33,115 nucleotides of DNA from an uncultured Prevotella sp. (GTDB lineage Bacteria > Bacteroidota > Bacteroidia > Bacteroidales > Bacteroidaceae). Positions 8,590 through 15,489 of this stretch are shown piece after piece. The stretch is from contig CADBVZ010000044.1 in the NCBI GenBank assembly GCA_902798285.1, positions 1 through 33,115 of the forward strand, given 5' to 3'. Within the stretch, counting starts at the first letter, position 1, and each line of letters begins with the position of its first letter. The notes beneath the pieces were generated by a model. That model made no database searches. It was not told where the DNA came from and saw nothing but the letters and a program-made list of their open reading frames with translations. The position numbers and the translations under genes are program-made.

Positions 8590-9141
8590 ATGGAAGCATT
8601 AAAGATTATCAAGAAACGCCATTTGACGCCTCACTTTACCATCGGGGAGTTGATCAAGACGAAACACAAGACTACTGATGGGAATATGCCGGGCTTCGCA
8701 GCGCTGGAGAATCTGCAGCGCATCTGCGAGCACTGGCTGGAACCGCTGCGGGAGAGATATAACGAGCGCTATGTGCTGCCTCAGCCTGACAGGGGACAGG
8801 TTCCTGTCAGAAACACATTAGCGCCAATGGCTGACAGGAACCTGTCCCCTGTCAGGCCCGAACCGATCATTATCAATTCGGGCTATCGATCGGATGAGGT
8901 GAACAAGCTGGCAGGAGGGCAGAAGACCAGCAACCACCTAACGGGCTGCGCCGTGGATATCCGGTGCCTGGGCCCAGAGCAAGTGTACCGCTACGGATGC
9001 ATCCTGATCGACATTGCCGACGAGACTCACCAGGACTTCGATGAACTCCTCTGCGAGCACAACGCCAAGGGCGATTACTGGCTCCACCTAGCCGTCCGCC
9101 CCACCAACAACCGCCGCCACATCAGTTTCCTCCGCGGCTAA
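8590..9141 (+). CDS. M15-type peptidase (cell-wall hydrolase) with an inserted palindromic segment
   Basis: This 183-residue protein resembles M15 D-Ala-D-Ala carboxypeptidase-like lysins. It has HFTIGELIKT near the N-terminus, IIINSGYRS (93-101), SNHLTGCAVDI with likely zinc ligands His116 and Asp123, and WLHLAV with His166. No signal peptide is seen, as in phage-type lysins. Residues about 65-90, just before IIINSGYRS, are not expected for the family: they are encoded by a perfect inverted repeat (8784-8857) that keeps the frame open. The peptidase motifs before and after are in frame, so the protein may still fold with an extra surface loop. It is the last gene of the cassette and ends at a bidirectional terminator. 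Confidence 0.85.
   Translation: MEALKIIKKRHLTPHFTIGELIKTKHKTTDGNMPGFAALENLQRICEHWLEPLRERYNERYVLPQPDRGQVPVRNTLAPMADRNLSPVRPEPIIINSGYRSDEVNKLAGGQKTSNHLTGCAVDIRCLGPEQVYRYGCILIDIADETHQDFDELLCEHNAKGDYWLHLAVRPTNNRRHISFLRG
8784..8857. repeat. Perfect 27-bp inverted repeat inside the peptidase gene
   Basis: The arms 8784-8810 and 8831-8857 are exact reverse complements around a 20-nt loop. Each arm holds internal near-palindromes built on CTGACAGGGG and GACAGGTTCCTGTC. It adds about 25 codons in frame. The same CCTGACAGGGG start recurs at 12311, so this looks like a member of a dispersed REP-like palindromic family that landed inside a gene. Confidence 0.9.
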
Positions 9142-9147
9142 ATAAAC

Positions 9148-9177
9148 AAATCCCTAGCATTTAAATGCTAGGGATTT
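9148..9177. terminator. Bidirectional terminator between converging genes
   Basis: A perfect 30-bp palindrome centred on ATTTAAAT, with stem CCCTAGCA/TGCTAGGG flanked by A-runs on one side and T-runs on the other, serves both the peptidase gene (plus) and the VWA gene (minus). The VWA stop codon lies inside it. Confidence 0.88.
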
Positions 9178-10283
9178 TCGATGACGCAGACGCGACCAGA
9201 ATGGCGCATCCAGGATTCGTGGAGATTGAGTTCCCTCTCGGAGCGGCATACCCAGCAGAGTGGGGTGCGCATAGAGGCGGGGACCTTGGGGGGCTCGGCA
9301 TAGCCATCGGTATAGATGAGCGCACCATCGTATTCGGGATGCTTGGCCACGAAGTTGATGAAGGGCTGGAAACAGGTGCCGCCACGACCGGTGACCTTGA
9401 CGTTCTCAGATGCCTTGGACAGTGTCTGCACTTCACCCAACTTGACATCGAACTGCACCACATCGATCTGCTTGATGCCGTACTTGAAGAAGCGGTTGAT
9501 GGTGGAGTAGAAGTTCTGGAGATCTCTATTCGAGATGCTGGCACTACAGTCTACACCGATGATCATGCGCGTGCAGAAATCGTAGCGACTGCCCATGGCA
9601 TCGAAACCAAAGCGGCGATTGGGGCGCATGCGTGTGAGTTTGCGCTTCTCGGAGAGGATGCTGGCGCGGAATCCTGCCAGAATCTTACGATAGTCGACGC
9701 GCGCCTTGGTAGAGGCGATGATCATCTCCATCAGATGTCCTGGCATGGAGCCCCATGACTTTACGTTGCGGATGGCTTCGTTCATCTGGGCTGCCATAAG
9801 TTCATCCTGCTGCCAGTTGGCGGCGAGGTCGGCATCGCCGTCAGAGTCGCCCTCTCCCAACTGGTTCGACTGCGGCGTCTTGGGCAGCAGTTTCTGTATG
9901 CTGCGGGCATAATACTCGAAGTGCTGCTTGGAGGGTAAAGCGAAGTCGACGGGCTGTTTCATCTTGATATGTTGCAAGCGATAGGATTCGCTGATGACGC
10001 AGTTGCTGCCCAAGGCTCTGGCCACGGGGCTGCAGCCATCGGGCTGACGCTCGTAGGGGTGCTTGAGCAGGATGCGGATGACCTCTACGCGGAGTCGCTC
10101 TTCGAGTGCCTTGTCGCTGAGGTCGTTGATCTGGATGGGGTTGACCTCAATGAGGCCTTTCCCCACGCGGATCGGGCAGTTCATCTCGCTGTTCTCACTG
10201 ACCCGATGGGTGCAGAAGGCAGCGAACAGTGGCTCCTCACTGAGGAACCAGCGTTCGGCAATCTTGGCTATTCGGTCTAACAT
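9168..10283 (-). CDS. VWA-domain protein of the DUF2201 type, partner of a MoxR ATPase
   Basis: This 371-residue protein has the build of the DUF2201 family: an N-terminal putative metallopeptidase-like domain and a C-terminal von Willebrand A domain. The metal-ion-dependent adhesion site is complete: DCSAS (Asp245, Ser247, Ser249), GRGGTCF with Thr303, and YTDGY with Asp326. In the N-terminal domain the usual HExxH is replaced by VEVIRILLKHPYER, so peptidase activity is doubtful. An acidic linker (GEGDSDGDADLAANWQ) joins the two halves. The start overlaps the end of the MoxR gene by 7 bp, which shows translational coupling. Such pairs act as chaperone-like machines that remodel a client complex. 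The client here is unknown. Confidence 0.88.
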   Translation of the reverse strand: MLDRIAKIAERWFLSEEPLFAAFCTHRVSENSEMNCPIRVGKGLIEVNPIQINDLSDKALEERLRVEVIRILLKHPYERQPDGCSPVARALGSNCVISESYRLQHIKMKQPVDFALPSKQHFEYYARSIQKLLPKTPQSNQLGEGDSDGDADLAANWQQDELMAAQMNEAIRNVKSWGSMPGHLMEMIIASTKARVDYRKILAGFRASILSEKRKLTRMRPNRRFGFDAMGSRYDFCTRMIIGVDCSASISNRDLQNFYSTINRFFKYGIKQIDVVQFDVKLGEVQTLSKASENVKVTGRGGTCFQPFINFVAKHPEYDGALIYTDGYAEPPKVPASMRTPLCWVCRSERELNLHESWMRHSGRVCVIENP

Positions 10284-11410
10284 GCTGCCTTGGTCTTGGA
10301 TTTAGAACTCTTGGATGAGAAAATAGCCAGGGATTCTACGAACTCATTGAGCATGTCGTACACATCGATGGCATTGACCACCATGAAGGAAACGGCCTTC
10401 TCGTAGGAACCCTTCTCGAAGATGTTGGTGAAGTTGGCCAGGGCCTCTCGCTTGTCGTTCTCGCTGAGATAGGTGACGTATTTGCCGAGGCTCTCGGCCA
10501 CAGTCTTCTTCTCGCGTGCGGTGAGTGTGGCATTCTCGAGGAAACGGAACACTGACTCATTGAGGATGGCAAACTCATGGAGCTGATACTTCTCGACGGT
10601 CTTCATGGTCTTGTCGTACTTCAGCAGGAGATCCTTGCCAGTAATGATATTGCGCTGCTGGGCACTCTGGATGAAGGCTGCGGCAGCACCTACGCCCACG
10701 ATGCTGGCGATGATGCGCTTGTGGATGTCCTGAATGGTATCCACCTTGTGCATAATGTCGCTCACGCGCTTCCACGCACGACGGTCGGGGCTCTTCTCAA
10801 GACCCTTGTATATGCTGGTGTCGCCATCGAGCCAGGTGGGATTGTCCTGAATGAAGTTGATGACTCGATCGTCGAGCCCTTCGCTGGCAGCCCAGTTGAG
10901 CCACTCCTCGACGGTGGGCTTGAACTCGAAGATGTTGAAGCGGCTGACGAGGGCTGGGTCGAGGTCGGTGAGCTGGTATTCCTCACCATCGTTCACAGCC
11001 GATATGAGGTAACTACCCTTGGGCAGAGACTTGCCTGCCAACTTGCGGTTCAGGGTGAGGTCCATCACCGTCTGCAGAATCTCGGGACGGGCACGGTTCA
11101 ACTCGTCGAGGAAGAGCACGATCGGCTGGCCATCCTGCGGAAACCAGTAGGGGGGTGTGAAGTCGGTCATCGAGGTGGCCTTGCCCTTGGCATCCATCTT
11201 CTCCACCTTTGAGGGGATACCGATGATGTCGCCTGGATCGGCCATCTGTCCGAGGAACAGGGTGACTACTTTCATGCCCTTGGCGTTGAAGTGGTTGGTG
11301 AGGATTTCTGACTTACCAATGCCGTGTTTGCCTACGAGCATGATGTTCTGGGTGGAAGGAATGAGCTCTAATGTCTGCTTGAGCTCGGAGATGTTGATTG
11401 TTACGGACAT
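10277..11410 (-). CDS. MoxR-like AAA+ ATPase
   Basis: This 377-residue cytoplasmic ATPase has Walker A LVGKHGIGKSE (25-35), the MoxR-type loop DPGDIIGIP (58-66), Walker B IVLFLDELNRA (97-107), a sensor segment YLISAVN (134-140) and the arginine-finger region DPALVSRF. The C-terminal lid is helical. It overlaps the VWA gene downstream and is the standard partner of such VWA proteins in an ATP-driven remodelling complex. A 95-bp AT-rich heptamer array separates it from the unknown gene upstream and reaches up to its ATG, so the array makes up the whole ribosome-binding region. Confidence 0.9.
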   Translation of the reverse strand: MSVTINISELKQTLELIPSTQNIMLVGKHGIGKSEILTNHFNAKGMKVVTLFLGQMADPGDIIGIPSKVEKMDAKGKATSMTDFTPPYWFPQDGQPIVLFLDELNRARPEILQTVMDLTLNRKLAGKSLPKGSYLISAVNDGEEYQLTDLDPALVSRFNIFEFKPTVEEWLNWAASEGLDDRVINFIQDNPTWLDGDTSIYKGLEKSPDRRAWKRVSDIMHKVDTIQDIHKRIIASIVGVGAAAAFIQSAQQRNIITGKDLLLKYDKTMKTVEKYQLHEFAILNESVFRFLENATLTAREKKTVAESLGKYVTYLSENDKREALANFTNIFEKGSYEKAVSFMVVNAIDVYDMLNEFVESLAIFSSKSSKSKTKAAC

Positions 11411-11505
11411 AATTCAAAATTGAAAATTGAAAATTGATAATTGAAAATTGAATATTGAAAATTGAATATTGAAAATTGAATATTGAAAATTGAGTGTTGA
11501 AAATT
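11409..11505. repeat. AT-rich heptamer array (ATTGAAA type)
   Basis: There are about 13 imperfect tandem copies of ATTGAAA/ATTGATA/ATTGAAT, filling the whole gap between the MoxR start codon and the stop of the 245-aa gene. A second array of the same unit lies at 32858-32902. Confidence 0.88.
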
Positions 11506-12241
11506 ATTTCTTGCGGTGGAGGTAGAAGTTCTTCAGGCTGCTCTTGAGGTGAGCATCGAGAATCACTTTCAGACTCTCAATCTGCTTGGGGAGTTCTTTA
11601 TCGTAGGATCCCCACCAGGCATAAATGTAGACACCGAGATTGGTAAAGGGAATATTTACCATGATCTTGGCACGGCGCTTCTGTTCGATGACCGTATACT
11701 TGAGTCTGGGGTAGTTCTTCACGCCCTCGGTAAACAAAGCCCGGATCTTGAGGAAGGCCATGTGGTCGATCTTGACCTTCTTGCAGGCCCACGCCAGGAC
11801 AACGTCCCATGCTTCGAGGTATTCGTTGAGTTTCTGCTTCTGACGGATCATCCACAGCGCGACATCCTCTGCACGGTAGGATCGCAAGTACATGGAGGTA
11901 AGATTCTTGCCATTGATGGTGACTTGCAGTGCATCATACGACATCTCTGCATAGAGCGTGATGGCAGGCGAGAGCCGGACTGTCAGTCGCTGACCATTGG
12001 ATCTGGTGGTTTTCATACTGAGCGTTTCAAGCTTGACGTCATCTGGGGAGAGGTCGTCAGAGCCCAGCAGGTGGATCTTGAGCTCGGCGGGCGAAGGTCC
12101 TTTCTTGATGAATGCCTGCTCGGGGCCCAGGTTGTTCTCCATTTTCATCTTGAGGAAGAGATCGAGTGCATCGTCGTTGCTCCTGCCTTCCTCCAGCATC
12201 TTGCGGATGCTATTGTTAATTTGTTCTTTTGAGTATATCAT
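11504..12241 (-). CDS. Hypothetical protein, 245 aa, in the AAA/MoxR/VWA operon
   Basis: I do not recognise this family. The protein is soluble, with a helical N-terminus (KEQINNSIRKMLEEGRSNDDALDLFLKMK), a beta-rich middle (LKIHLLGSDD ... RLTVRLSPAITLYAEMSYDALQVTINGKNL) and a helical C-terminal half rich in Lys and Trp (LEAWDVVLAWACKKVKID; YIYAWWGSYDKELPKQIESL). No signal peptide or membrane segment is seen. It lies between the large AAA ATPase and the MoxR/VWA pair on the same strand, so it is probably a dedicated adaptor or client of that machine. That role is inference from position. Confidence 0.75.
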   Translation of the reverse strand: MIYSKEQINNSIRKMLEEGRSNDDALDLFLKMKMENNLGPEQAFIKKGPSPAELKIHLLGSDDLSPDDVKLETLSMKTTRSNGQRLTVRLSPAITLYAEMSYDALQVTINGKNLTSMYLRSYRAEDVALWMIRQKQKLNEYLEAWDVVLAWACKKVKIDHMAFLKIRALFTEGVKNYPRLKYTVIEQKRRAKIMVNIPFTNLGVYIYAWWGSYDKELPKQIESLKVILDAHLKSSLKNFYLHRKK

Positions 12242-12312
12242 ATCTTTTAGGGGTGAGGAGTTCTTGGACTAGCCAAGCGGCAAAGCCGAGCGAGAAGTGA
12301 GGGGTTAGATCC

Positions 12313-12336
12313 TGACAGGGGGATACCCCCCTGTCA
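12313..12336. repeat. REP-like hairpin at the end of the AAA ATPase gene
   Basis: TGACAGGGGG (12313-12322) and CCCCCTGTCA (12327-12336) form a perfect 10-bp stem with a 4-nt loop. The stop codon of the AAA gene lies at its right edge. The left arm shares CCTGACAGGGG with the repeat inside the peptidase gene at 8784-8857. It lacks a T-run. Confidence 0.8.
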
Positions 12337-14112
12337 AGCGTTGAAGCCAATAGGACGGCGCTCAGTCTTGTTGTCAAGCAGCTCGGCACGACAGTAGTCC
12401 TCAAGTTGCTCAAGCGAAGCATACTGGCCAGAAAGAATATAGTCGACGGTGCGCTTGCGTGCAATGTTCTCAATCTGACCGCCAGAGAAATCGAACAACT
12501 TAGCCAGCTGGCGCGCCTCGTCCTCAGTAAGGTCGGTAAGCATGGAACGCCATATGCGACTCTTCGCGTCGACATCGGGCTTGTGGAACTCTATCTTGTA
12601 GAGGAATCGGCGCTCGAAGGCGCTATCAAAGTTGCACGTGAGGTTGGTGGTGGCAATGAGTATGCCATCCAGGTCCTCCATCTCCTGCAGAATGATGTTC
12701 TGCATGGCATTGTCCATCTTCTCCACGGAGGGATTGAAGCCCTTGGTGGAACGTTTGCCGAAGATGCCGTCGGCCTCGTTGAAGAAGAGAATGGGAGGCA
12801 GTTCGGAGTTGCGGCAGAGGTCGCGATAGCGGGCGAACACTGCCTTAATGTTCTTCTCGCTCTCGCCCACGAACTTGTCGCGCATGCCTGCAATGTCGAC
12901 CTGCATGAGGTCGCGACCAGTCTGACGCGCTATCTGCAGCACAGTCTCGGTCTTGCCAGTGCCAGGACCGCCATAGAACAGACAGGCGAAGCCTTTGCGC
13001 ATGCCCTGCTCCTCGAGGCGCTTCTGTATGGAGGGGAAGTTCTCGGGGCTGAGCAACGAGACGAGTCGGTCAATCTGCTCCTGCTCAGAGGCATTGAAGA
13101 AGAGTGCCTTCTCCTTAATGGCCTCATGGCTCTTCAGGAAACGGTTCTGATTGTTGCGAACGCGCTTGCACTTGCTGTGGCTGGGCTTGTAAGCCGAAAG
13201 CAGCTCCTGCTTGGCCTTGGCGGTAAGCATGTAGCGCTCGGTGTCGGCTATGCCGTCTTCGCACTTATGCTCTACGAGACCGAGACGCATGAGGGGGTGG
13301 GTGCCATCGTGCAGTTCCTCGCGCATGAAGTTGCAATCAAACTCCTCGGGGTAGAGACGGTCAATGGACTCAAAGGTGAGGCCTTCGCCATCGGAGCCTT
13401 CCCACTGGGCATAGTCGAAGACAATCATGAGCAAGAGCGACTGTACGTGAATGTCGTCCTTGAATCGCAGCACCTCATGGCAGAGGGGCAGGTGGGGGTT
13501 GGCCTGGCAGAGCTCTACCATCCACTCCTCGTCTTCACTGAACTCGACGCGGTGGTCGTTGAGGTTTCTGTCGACGTGGCTCTCGAGCTTGTCGACAAAC
13601 TGCTGCTCGGTAAGACCGTCAATGCGCTCAGGCACAAAGGTCTGGTTGTGGCGCATGGCAGTCACCACACCACGGGCTAGAGCAAAGCCATCGTAGCACA
13701 CACCGAACTCGCGAGAGCCTCGACGCACGAACCAACGCTTCTTGACCATATCCTCAATCTCCTCGGAGTAGGTCATCATCTGCAGACGCGAAACGTTAAA
13801 GTAGTTGCCCATCTTCTTCCACGAGAGGGCTTCGCCAGCCTCAATCATGACAGCCAGGACTACAATCTGAACGTCGGTAAGACCCAGCTGCTCGCGGAGG
13901 TAGGCGAGGGGGTTCTTCACTGAAGCCCAGAACTCATCGTCGAGCTCAGAGTTCTGCGACTGGTCGAGCACGCGGTTCAGGGCCGTGATGATGGTCCAGG
14001 ACTCGGGCTCCTTGTACTCGGGCTCCTCTGCGCCTGGGAGGGCGGGACGACCCAGACGGTGTTCGAACTCGAGACCGTTTCTCTGTTGCTGAATTTTCAA
14101 TCTTCTTGGCAT
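12334..14112 (-). CDS. AAA ATPase with an N-terminal helical/winged-helix region
   Basis: This 592-residue ATPase has a C-terminal AAA module with Walker A GGPGTGKTE (381-389), Walker B ILFFNEAD (441-448, Asn in place of the usual first Asp), sensor 1 ATTN (487-490) and an ERRF arginine finger (500-503). The lid domain is near 525-575. The first 330 residues are mostly helical; the segment LGLTDVQIVVLAVMIEAGEALSWKKMGNYFNVSRLQ suggests a winged-helix-like fold. This build matches stand-alone AAA proteins that thread or remodel proteins. It is the first gene of a four-gene minus-strand operon (AAA, unknown, MoxR, VWA) and has its own TATAnnTATA-type promoter at 14141-14189. Confidence 0.88.
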   Translation of the reverse strand: MPRRLKIQQQRNGLEFEHRLGRPALPGAEEPEYKEPESWTIITALNRVLDQSQNSELDDEFWASVKNPLAYLREQLGLTDVQIVVLAVMIEAGEALSWKKMGNYFNVSRLQMMTYSEEIEDMVKKRWFVRRGSREFGVCYDGFALARGVVTAMRHNQTFVPERIDGLTEQQFVDKLESHVDRNLNDHRVEFSEDEEWMVELCQANPHLPLCHEVLRFKDDIHVQSLLLMIVFDYAQWEGSDGEGLTFESIDRLYPEEFDCNFMREELHDGTHPLMRLGLVEHKCEDGIADTERYMLTAKAKQELLSAYKPSHSKCKRVRNNQNRFLKSHEAIKEKALFFNASEQEQIDRLVSLLSPENFPSIQKRLEEQGMRKGFACLFYGGPGTGKTETVLQIARQTGRDLMQVDIAGMRDKFVGESEKNIKAVFARYRDLCRNSELPPILFFNEADGIFGKRSTKGFNPSVEKMDNAMQNIILQEMEDLDGILIATTNLTCNFDSAFERRFLYKIEFHKPDVDAKSRIWRSMLTDLTEDEARQLAKLFDFSGGQIENIARKRTVDYILSGQYASLEQLEDYCRAELLDNKTERRPIGFNA

Positions 14113-14140
14113 ATCTGTATGTTTTTATTTGGTTTCGATT

Positions 14141-14189
14141 GCAATAATGCTAAAATGATTAGAATTTAGGTCTTCAATTTATACCTATA
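14141..14189 (-). promoter_or_regulatory. TATAnnTATA-type promoter of the AAA operon
   Basis: On the minus strand, TATAGGTATAAATTGAAG (14189-14172) is followed after 22 bp by CATTATTGC (14149-14141). The start codon is 59 bp beyond the GAAG. The layout is the same as upstream of the lipoprotein (15378), LRR (25529) and sigma-factor (31914) genes. Confidence 0.65.
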
Positions 14190-14191
14190 GA

Positions 14192-14920
14192 TCAATCCCG
14201 GACTATGATGAAACCGCCGTTGCCGAAGATGTAATCACCTATGAGCTTGACGGAACGCGGGATGGAGAGTTCCAGGAAATGACGACAGGGGAGGAAGGCG
14301 AAATCTTCGATCACCTCGACGCCATCGGGTACATCGTAGTGTGTCTTGGTGAACTTGATGTTACACGTTTTCAGGGTCTTGCCATCGTCGCTATAGCCCA
14401 CCGAGTCGACATCCCATGCGAGGGGAGCGTCGTCATCGTCATCATCCAGAGGATCGTCGTCATCGAGGTCGTCATCATCATCGATGTTTCTTAGGTGCTT
14501 GCGGTACTCGCCATCGACCACCTTGAAGATGGATTCTACACTGACCGACAGATATTCGAGGGCATGGATGAGCATGGCCATGTCGTACATGTCGGTGGCA
14601 TGGAAGAACACGTTGGGATGGTCCTTGTCGTTATCGATGACGAAGCCCTTGACCTCGAAGAAAGAATCGCACGTGGCACGGAAATCGCGCAGGCGCTGGG
14701 GCGTGGGATCGTTGATGGCATAGGTGAGCGTGATGGCTGTAACCACTCCATCGAACAGGTCGTAGGAGAGCACGCCGGCGGTTGTTATATCGCCATTCCT
14801 GGAGCAGGAGTTGTAGTAGTACTCCAGGCGATTGCTGACGCGCTCATTGATGGCTTCGGTCAGGAAGGTGGCCTCGTAATGCCCATACAACAGTCCTTCG
14901 TTGCTGATAATCTTCTTCAT
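14192..14920 (-). CDS. Acidic protein with a BspA-type leucine-rich repeat end
   Basis: This 242-residue protein has no signal peptide. The first 150 residues are a mixed alpha/beta region without a match I recognise. An extremely acidic stretch follows (residues about 165-190, mostly Asp with a few Leu/Pro), and the end carries an LRR_5/BspA-like unit: GVEVIEDFAFLPCRHFLELSIPRSVKLIGDYIF. Such repeats usually mediate protein-protein contact. It lies 17 bp after the lipoprotein gene on the same strand and is probably translated from the same mRNA. The acidic stretch would suit binding to a basic surface or cation, but that is inference. Confidence 0.75.
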   Translation of the reverse strand: MKKIISNEGLLYGHYEATFLTEAINERVSNRLEYYYNSCSRNGDITTAGVLSYDLFDGVVTAITLTYAINDPTPQRLRDFRATCDSFFEVKGFVIDNDKDHPNVFFHATDMYDMAMLIHALEYLSVSVESIFKVVDGEYRKHLRNIDDDDDLDDDDPLDDDDDDAPLAWDVDSVGYSDDGKTLKTCNIKFTKTHYDVPDGVEVIEDFAFLPCRHFLELSIPRSVKLIGDYIFGNGGFIIVRD

Positions 14921-14937
14921 GCGTGTGTGTACATCAA

Positions 14938-15351
14938 TTATTTAATACAGTCCTCAGTGCGGCGACAGGCCCAGGTGTATTTGCCACGAGAGTCGCGCAG
15001 ATAGAGTTCGGGCCAGAGGTAGCCAGTAATCTGGAACTGGTAGGTGGTGTTGCCCTGAGTGAACGAGAGGTAGCGACCATCATAGCGCCACTTGAAGGTC
15101 TCGGCAAAGTAGGCCGATCCGCCACGTGCCTCCATGATAATGTCGGCCTTGCCACTGGAGAACATGCGGACCTCCTTGAACTCTACATTGCCTACAATCA
15201 TGGGATAATAGCACTGCCAGAGTCCAGGCAACTTGTCGGCGGTGAGGTGGTCGCCATTTCCACTGCGGTAGGAGTTTCTTTGCTCTTCGAGATAGGGGCA
15301 CTCGCAGCCCACAATCATCAGAGCGAGGAGTAAGGTAAGTAACTGTTTCAT
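14938..15351 (-). CDS. Small lipoprotein, unknown function
   Basis: Starting at the ATG at 15351 gives MKQLLTLLLALMIVGC, a clear signal peptide with lipobox IVGC. An ATG two codons upstream (15357, MNMKQLL) is equally possible, and a longer frame to 15381 would put hydrophilic residues in front of the signal and is unlikely. The mature part (about 120 residues) is beta-rich, with GLWQCYYP, VRMFSSGKADIIMEARGG, FKWRYDGRYLSFTQGNTTYQFQITGYLWPELYLRD. This resembles lipocalin-like/DUF small lipoproteins that report wrong or damaged envelope state, but I do not recognise a family. It is followed by the acidic LRR protein in the same operon and carries a TATAnnTATA-type promoter. Confidence 0.75.
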   Translation of the reverse strand: MKQLLTLLLALMIVGCECPYLEEQRNSYRSGNGDHLTADKLPGLWQCYYPMIVGNVEFKEVRMFSSGKADIIMEARGGSAYFAETFKWRYDGRYLSFTQGNTTYQFQITGYLWPELYLRDSRGKYTWACRRTEDCIK

Positions 15352-15377
15352 ATTCATATTCTTGACGTTTTCTACCT

Positions 15378-15426
15378 GCAATAGTAAGGCAGACGAAGAA
15401 ATTCAGGGCTTCAATTTATAGGTATA
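15378..15426 (-). promoter_or_regulatory. TATAnnTATA-type promoter of the lipoprotein/LRR operon
   Basis: On the minus strand, TATACCTATAAATTGAAG (15426-15409), 22 bp, then TACTATTGC (15386-15378). Twelve of the first 18 bases, including AAATTGAAG, are shared with the site at 14189. Confidence 0.68.
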
Positions 15427-15430
15427 GATG

Positions 15431-15460
15431 AAAAAAAGAGCAACCGGTGAGGGTTGCTCT
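15431..15460 (-). terminator. Terminator of the AddA-like gene
   Basis: The stem AGAGCAACC/GGTTGCTCT (9 bp, loop 6) ends on the minus strand in a T7 run (15437-15431). It lies 30 bp after the helicase stop, just before the next promoter box. Confidence 0.88.
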
Positions 15461-15489
15461 GATGCTTAGCGCAGGAGGATGAGGTGGAG

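Noticed and set aside
12406-13680. A 424-aa open frame on the plus strand
   Set aside because: It is antisense to the AAA ATPase with Walker motifs and has no recognisable domain.
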